A stretch of DNA of 64,000 nt. Source: Pogona vitticeps. Taxonomy: Eukaryota > Chordata > Lepidosauria > Squamata > Agamidae. Of this stretch, positions 58,502-64,000 are shown piece after piece (position 1 is the stretch's first letter; every line of letters starts with the position of its first letter). The stretch is taken from contig NC_135786.1 in assembly GCF_051106095.1 (NCBI RefSeq), positions 204,601,501 through 204,665,500 on the forward strand, written 5' to 3'. Below the pieces are notes generated by a model. It was not told the DNA's origin. It did not search any database and was given only the letters and a program-made list of their open reading frames with translations. The position numbers were made by a program, and so were the translations under genes.

Positions 58502-58850
58502 GAGATTGGCACAAACTGCTAGTACAGTGGTTCATTTTACAGCTGAACAGATGTTTGGTGCTTCAAAGCCCCACCTCCTCCAACAGGTGGAGGAGGCAGG
58601 GTAGGGAAACCAGGCCCCTGCCTCTGAGTGGGTGTCTGCTGGAGCAGTGGTCCCCACCTTGGGCCTCCAGATGTTCTTGGACTTCAACTCCCAGAAATCC
58701 TGGGCAGCAGGGGTGATGGTGAAGGCTTCTGGGAGTTGGAGTCCAAGAACATCTGGAGGCCCAAGGTTGGGGACCACTGTGCTGGAGGAAGCAGGACTTG
58801 GAAGTGTTGAACTGGCCATTAAACAAACCAGCATGACCTGCCGAAAATGC
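58502..58850. mobile_element. Possible hAT remnant that hosts the MITE at 58645
   Basis: TAGAGATTGGCACAAACTG at 58500 resembles the TAGAGATGGG end of the hAT element at 32154, and CACCTCCTCCAACAGGTGGAGGAGG follows. A matching far end was not found, so extent and identity are uncertain. If right, the 58645 MITE inserted into it. Confidence 0.3.
58645..58779. mobile_element. Palindromic hAT MITE, 135 bp, perfect target duplication
   Basis: CAGTGGTCCCCACCTTGGGC and GCCCAAGGTTGGGGACCACTG are the inverted ends, and pairing extends through GGCCTCCAGATGTTCTTGGA and TTCAACTCCCAGAA. TGCTGGAG is repeated exactly at 58637-58644 and 58780-58787. It is the best-preserved copy of the family also seen at 11376. 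Confidence 0.93.
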
Positions 58851-59676
58851 CCACCTTTGATAAATATCCAAAGTCTTCTACCTGGATAGTATGTTTGCCT
58901 GGTCTGCTTTCTTCCATTTTCAAAATGTTGAAATCTCAAGTTCTTTCCACTGGTTTTGCAAAGAAATGCATGCATTTAGGAAAGTATTTATTTAAAAAAA
59001 GGAAGTGAAATTCTCACACAGTAACCATTGTTTTTTTTTTCAAAAGGTGAGCAATCTGTATTCCACCACTCTGGTTACAAGCATTTAAAGCTTAGCAAGA
59101 AGCTGAAACACTAATTTTTAAAAAGCCATGTTTCAGTAACAGTTATATTTCTAATATTTTGGGGAATACATCTTAACTTGATAGCATATCTCAGTATATC
59201 TATGTCAAGAAACAACATTTAAGACTGGAAAGATTAATCACAGAGCTATGGAGATTACATATGTTTTGGATATTTTCCCTTAAAAACTATGGAGAAATTG
59301 AGAAGTTATCAAGTGGAGCTCTGAAGTTGTATTACATTTGCTGGTATGAAACTCTTGCTTCATGTGAGATTTCACTCAAAATTCTTGTTAATTTTTCCTG
59401 GAATAGTGGTAGAGGTGTTGATTTTCCCATGGGAGTTTAGCAATTTTTCTGAAAGAGAAAGAAATTTAAAATATTGTGCAACATTTTTTTAATTAAAGCA
59501 AAAAAGCCATATCTAGATTTTGTTTCAGAATGGCATTACCATTCATGTTTGGATGGTTCTACTAATTTCATCTTCAGTGAAATTTCTTCTATATGAGACT
59601 AAGTTGCCATAGGTATGTTTTAACATTTGTTTGTGGAATATATCTGAATCAGGCTCACACATAAGCAAAAATACCA
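58851..59676. other. No gene recognised
   Basis: AT-rich DNA with homopolymer runs and no family features. Confidence 0.4.
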
Positions 59677-59678
59677 TA

Positions 59679-60110
59679 CAGTCGTGCCCTGCTTAACGAT
59701 TCAGCACATTACGATGAATCCGCTTCACGACGATGTTTTTGCGATCACAATTGCAATCGCAAAACAATGGTCTAAATGGGTTTTTTCGCTTTGCGAAGAT
59801 CAGTTCCCAGCTTCAGGAACCGATTCTTCACATTATGATGATCAAAACAGCTGATCGTCGGGTTTTCAAAATGGCCACTGGGTGCTCAAAATGGCTCTCT
59901 GCTGTGCTTAGGGACGGATTCCTCGCTATATAGGCATCGAAAATGGCCACCATATGGAGGATCTTCACTGGACAGTGAGTTTTTAGCCCACTGGAATGCA
60001 TTAACAGGGTTTTAATGCGTTCAATGGGTTTTTTAATTTCGTTTGACGACGGTTTTGCTCTACAGCGATTTTGCTGGAACGAACTAATGTCATTAAGCAA
60101 GGCACCACTG
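59679..60110. mobile_element. TA-flanked DNA transposon, non-autonomous, 432 bp
   Basis: The ends CAGTCGTGCCCTGCTTAACGA and ATTAAGCAAGGCACCACTG are inverted repeats flanked by TA at 59677-59678 and 60111-60112. It shares terminal and TTAACGAT/TTACGATG-type words with the 959-bp element but differs inside (GCGATCACAATTGCAATCGC). Confidence 0.8.
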
Positions 60111-60840
60111 TAGTTCCTTTCACATGCTTGTTTGTTCTTCCCTGCCATTTAAACACAGTTTCATTGCTTAGCTTACCATGGGCCAGCCGGAAAAAGAGTG
60201 TGCAGAAGAACAGTCTTGTAAATATTTAGCAACTTCAGCAATGTCATCTAAATTTATTTTATGGAGAGTGGGCTCATCCCTCTTGGTTGATAAGGAACAT
60301 GATCAATAGCATTGCTTGGAAAAGTTTATTTTCATAGCACAGTTCTCAAAACCTGTGTAGACCTATGCATTTCTGTGAACTTGTCCTTTTCACAACTTTA
60401 TATTCAGTCCTGGTGTTTGTTTCTTTAAAGGAAAAAAATCTACTCACGTTTTTAGCATATTTCTTTTTTAACAAATGTGACTTTTTCAAACTTCACATAC
60501 TATTTGTGTATGTTCAGTATCAACTATGACTTTGTATGCATTTTTTTTTGTAAAACAAAGGTACTTTTCTACATCCACTTGTCAAGTATATACATTCTAT
60601 CAAATTAATTTAACACGCTGTATATGGTGCTTCCTTTGAAAAGTACTTGAAAACTTCAGTTGGCCCAGGTAACTGTGGCCAAACTATCAACCTACAAGTC
60701 ACAAGGTACTTGTGACTCCCTTACTACAAGTCTCCATCCAGTAACTGTATTAGTATGTTTTAGCAACAATGTCTACGTCTTTGGACACCACTTCTGCATG
60801 GGATACAACCAACTACGATACCTGAAGATGTAGGTTAATA
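60111..60840. other. No gene recognised
   Basis: Spacer between two TA-flanked elements; nothing recognised. Confidence 0.4.
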
Positions 60841-60842
60841 TA

Positions 60843-61269
60843 CAGTGGTGCCTCGCTAGACAATGATAATCCGTTCCACTGAAATCGCTGTTTAGCGAAA
60901 TCATTGTCTAGCGAAAAGCATTTCCCTATTGGAATGCTTTGAAACCTGTTTAATGCGTTCCAATGGGGAAGAATCGTTGTTGTCTAGCGAAGATCAGACA
61001 TAGGAAAGCTGCTTTGCGAACCACTGATCAGCTGTTTAAATAGCTGTCTTGCGAAGCTTAGGTCCCGAAATCACCCGTTTTGCGAGTGCGGAAGGAGCTG
61101 TCAAAATCGTTGTCTAGCAAAAATCGGTTTGCGAAGCAGGGACCAAACATTGTCCAGCGAAATTCCCCCATAGGAATCACTGTTTTGCAAATCACAATAG
61201 CGATCGCAAAAAGTCAATGTCTAGCGAAAAAACTGTCATGTGGGGTAACTGTCTAGCGAGGCACCATTG
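60843..61269. mobile_element. TA-flanked DNA transposon, non-autonomous, 427 bp
   Basis: The ends CAGTGGTGCCTCGCTAGACA and TGTCTAGCGAGGCACCATTG are inverted repeats with TA at 60841-60842 and 61270-61271. The inside repeats TGTCTAGCGAA many times (for example near 60907, 60980, 61112, 61220). Third member of the group in this window. Confidence 0.82.
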
Positions 61270-62810
61270 TACACATATTCTGAAGCAAACATGAATTTAT
61301 TAGTTTTAAATTTATTAGTTTTCCTTTGGTTTTGCTCATGCAGTTTCATAGGTCATTCCTTTGCTCCCTGAAACCATTACCAATGCTTGTTAAGATATGT
61401 AAAGCACTATATGACTTGGGACATGGAATATCAGAGCCATCTTAAACCATTAAAGACTATACTCTCCCATGCAAGGTGTCAAGAAACTGGAAAATAGGGA
61501 GATGATGGTTTCAGTTGCACTCCATGCCTTTGACTGCTTTTGGGGCTTTTGAAACTATCTTTGAAATTGTTTGGAATTTTATTCTTTTTAACTTCTTTTT
61601 CCAACATCTTCCATAAAATAATGAAATAATTTTTTTACAGCTGTTTGGTTATTTTGGGAAAAGAGGAGTTGTTGGTACTAAAAAGGGCCCTGCCTCAGTC
61701 ACTGATCTTTACATTTTGCAGGTATTTTGGTATTCCTACAAGGCAGGATTGGTATACAGGCTATATGATTAAACCTGGTAACCCCCTGGAAGACTGAGTA
61801 GTCAGTGTGACTCAAAGGTTTGGGAGGGATACCAAGGAGAAAGATATTATCCACCCATCATCAAACCTGGTTCTCTTGGAATTCACTCACACCAGGAAAG
61901 TTTGGGCAGTGTGGCTGAGTGGTTTGTGTGGGTCTCTCAGACTTGACAATAATCTTGACACAAGCCTACCTCTGATGGAAACACAAGAATTCCTAAGAGA
62001 GTTTAAACTGACCCCTTATATGTTAATCTGATGCTTTTTTCAGAGAAGCATTTAAGACAGAATATAGTTTAAAGAGGACTTTTTGTTTCTTCTAATTGGT
62101 TTTTTTAATAAATCCTTATGGTTTTATTGCCTTCGGTCTTATTGTAATTGTAATACTAAGTCAACTTTAATGCCATGTTGTGGAAGAAAGGTGGGATATA
62201 AAGTTAATAATGAAATAAATACAACTATTTTATTTATTATATTATTTTGAGTCACCCATCATTCTCATGGGTATCAGACAGAGCAGGTGTGGAAATATAA
62301 ATAAAACAACAGCAACATCTAATATTGCTTTTGCCTAATTTGTATTCTCATGCTGCCATTGGACCCGGAAAGTGACACATGTTGAGGAAATGAGAGCGGA
62401 GTGAGGGAAATCTGAGCAACCACAAACTGCCTCAGAACAGGAAATGCTGCTTCTGAATGGGATATTGTGGAAAGAACTGGGTTTGGATAGGTGCTGATAA
62501 CTGGCCACAGTAAAAGTGTACAGTACTTATTTAAGGTGGCCTTGGTAATGAAGCTGCCTCAGAACAGGAAATGCTGTTCAGACTTGCCAGGGGAGGGTGC
62601 TGAAGTCTGTTTAACCAGCCTTTGGACCATCTGCTTTGTGAATTGGTCCTCATCTGGAATAACGGTGGCACTCTGCGCTCTCTGTGACAATTCTACCATT
62701 CAGGTGGATATCATCTGGCTCCTCAGAGAAGAGCATGGTGAAACATTCTGTTCCACAGCAGCTTCTTCTTTAATTAATTTACTTCCTTAATTAAGGAGTA
62801 TGTAACTCGA
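61270..62810. other. No gene recognised; minor repeats
   Basis: GGTGGGATATAAAGTTAATAATGAAATAAAT at 62190 looks like an L2-like LINE tail. CTGCCTCAGAACAGGAAATGCTG occurs at 62427-62449 and again at 62554-62576. No gene was found. Confidence 0.4.
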
Positions 62811-62814
62811 TACT

Positions 62815-63055
62815 GAGGAATCAAGATATAATAAGACATATAAAATACAGAAGACTAGAAATCTTTGGCCATGTAATGAGAAATGAACAGTACGGATTGC
62901 TATATGTGATCATTCAAGGTAAAAGAAAAGAGGAAAGAAGCAGAGAAAAGAGGAGAATATTTTGGCTGAAGAGTAGTTTGGATGAAACACAATATTATTG
63001 TTTAGAATGACTGCAGTCAAGATAACCATGATGATCTCCAGCCTCTGGTAGGAGA
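62815..63055 (+). mobile_element. LINE C-terminal remnant, probably RTE-like
   Basis: The plus strand reads FGHVMRNEQYGLLYVIIQGK at about 62868-62925, followed by a basic KRKEERSREKRR and FWLKSS. This resembles the reverse-transcriptase C-terminus FGH-x-x-R...GK-x-x-G-x-R-x-x-GR of several LINE groups. It is short and decayed, so the clade is uncertain. Confidence 0.5.
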
Positions 63056-64000
63056 AGAAAAAGTATATATATTGTTTCATACCACTGGTGAGTTAAACAA
63101 TTGAATATCCAGTTCATTGGAGACCCAATTATCACAGTAGATATTTTGGAATTGTAACATTAGCCATTCTCAGTCTGGAGTCCCCTTTTAATTTAAGATT
63201 TAGCCGTGGTTTGGCCAAGACCCCATTCTTTCTTTACTTTGAAATGTCTGACTTTTTCATGAATGCATATTTGCTTAAAAACAGAGCTAGCAGCAAAGTT
63301 GTGTTTTCTACACTTATTCCTGGATAGCTGTCAATAAACATGCCAATGGTTCCCTTTCACAACACAACAAAACAGAGCCACTGTTCCCAAGCTTCTGCAG
63401 AGCAAGATGAGAAGGCAACAGAGGTACAGCTTATTAAAGAGGATGAGGATAAAATAGGAGCCTATTGAAAGACAGTGTGGGAAGTGAGGGTAAAGTCTGG
63501 AAAAACACCAGTGAGAGTCACTGAGCCATGTGAAGACTTTTATTTTTTTTTCCTGACTCTTGACACAACTTTGTAGTCAGGTGGGCACCTGAAGTTCATC
63601 GCTGAAACAAACTATGGTACTGGACTTATATGTAACAACAAGCCATAGTTAACACAAATGGCAGTTCACAATGTGAAATCAAACTATAAATAGATCACAG
63701 TTGTTGCACTATTCAAACAAATAAAATATTAGCTAAACAAACCATAATTTTGTAGTGTATTTAAATGTGATCAAGGAACTGCTAATAGAAAAGAGTTCTG
63801 CACAAAAACCATGTTTTAGTTTGTTGAAATTGTAATTGTTCATTTTTATAGCTTCATAATAAATGTGATCTGTGTCACTAGTCTTTCGAAACCACAGCAC
63901 CTTCAGGTCTGCTAGGAGCTTAAGGACTGAGCTTCTCTTTGCTAGAGGAGAGAGAAACCTGGATGTAGCTACTTACCATGGTGACTGATATGCTCCTGCA
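63056..64000. other. No gene recognised
   Basis: AT-rich DNA running to the end of the window; no repeats or domains that I can support. Confidence 0.4.

Overview
This window looks like vertebrate, most likely squamate (lizard-type), nuclear DNA. I recognise no host protein-coding exon and no host RNA gene. Nearly all supportable features are transposable elements, their remnants, or simple repeats. The squamate call is an inference from the mix: BovB/RTE LINEs ending in AGTCGGACACGACT, L2- and CR1-like LINEs, a tRNA-derived SINE with a BovB-like end, many hAT and TA-flanked non-autonomous DNA transposons, and Ngaro-like tyrosine-recombinase retroelements.

Layout. 0-9.6 kb: old repeat remnants, then a structurally complete L2-group LINE on the minus strand (ORF 4041-6989) and a short BovB tail. 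9.6-16.3 kb: an L1-like insertion with a long target-site duplication, a hAT MITE, a truncated L2-like LINE, a second SINE and two opposed BovB pieces. 16.9-19.7 kb: a Ngaro-like end fragment against the 5' half of a minus-strand BovB. 21-23.5 kb: two inverted-repeat structures, one a 216-bp near-perfect palindrome. 25.9-30.5 kb: Ngaro-like copy A with gag, RT, RNase H, tyrosine recombinase and an SGNH-hydrolase-like part. 32.1-41.5 kb: a hAT element, then an RTE-type LINE split in two by Ngaro-like copy B (34189-39289), which keeps a clean set of split direct repeats. 41.5-50 kb: the least repeat-filled part, holding one hAT element and long stretches that could include conserved non-coding DNA. 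50-52.3 kb: L2-like tail and CR1-like LINE. 54-61.3 kb: several hAT-type and three TA-flanked elements plus a BovB insertion with its target-site duplication. 61.3-64 kb: mostly unassigned, with one worn LINE tail.

The most notable observations are (i) Ngaro copy B, whose repeats and ATT junctions can be read exactly because the split LINE supplies the empty site; (ii) the palindrome at 23243-23458 with 91-bp perfect arms; (iii) the SGNH-hydrolase-like part in Ngaro copy A; (iv) a LINE ORF of about 982 codons with every expected catalytic motif; and (v) three TA-flanked elements within 6 kb that share ends and internal TAACGA/TAGCGA words. Family names come from recognised motifs and remembered family features; no database search was run.
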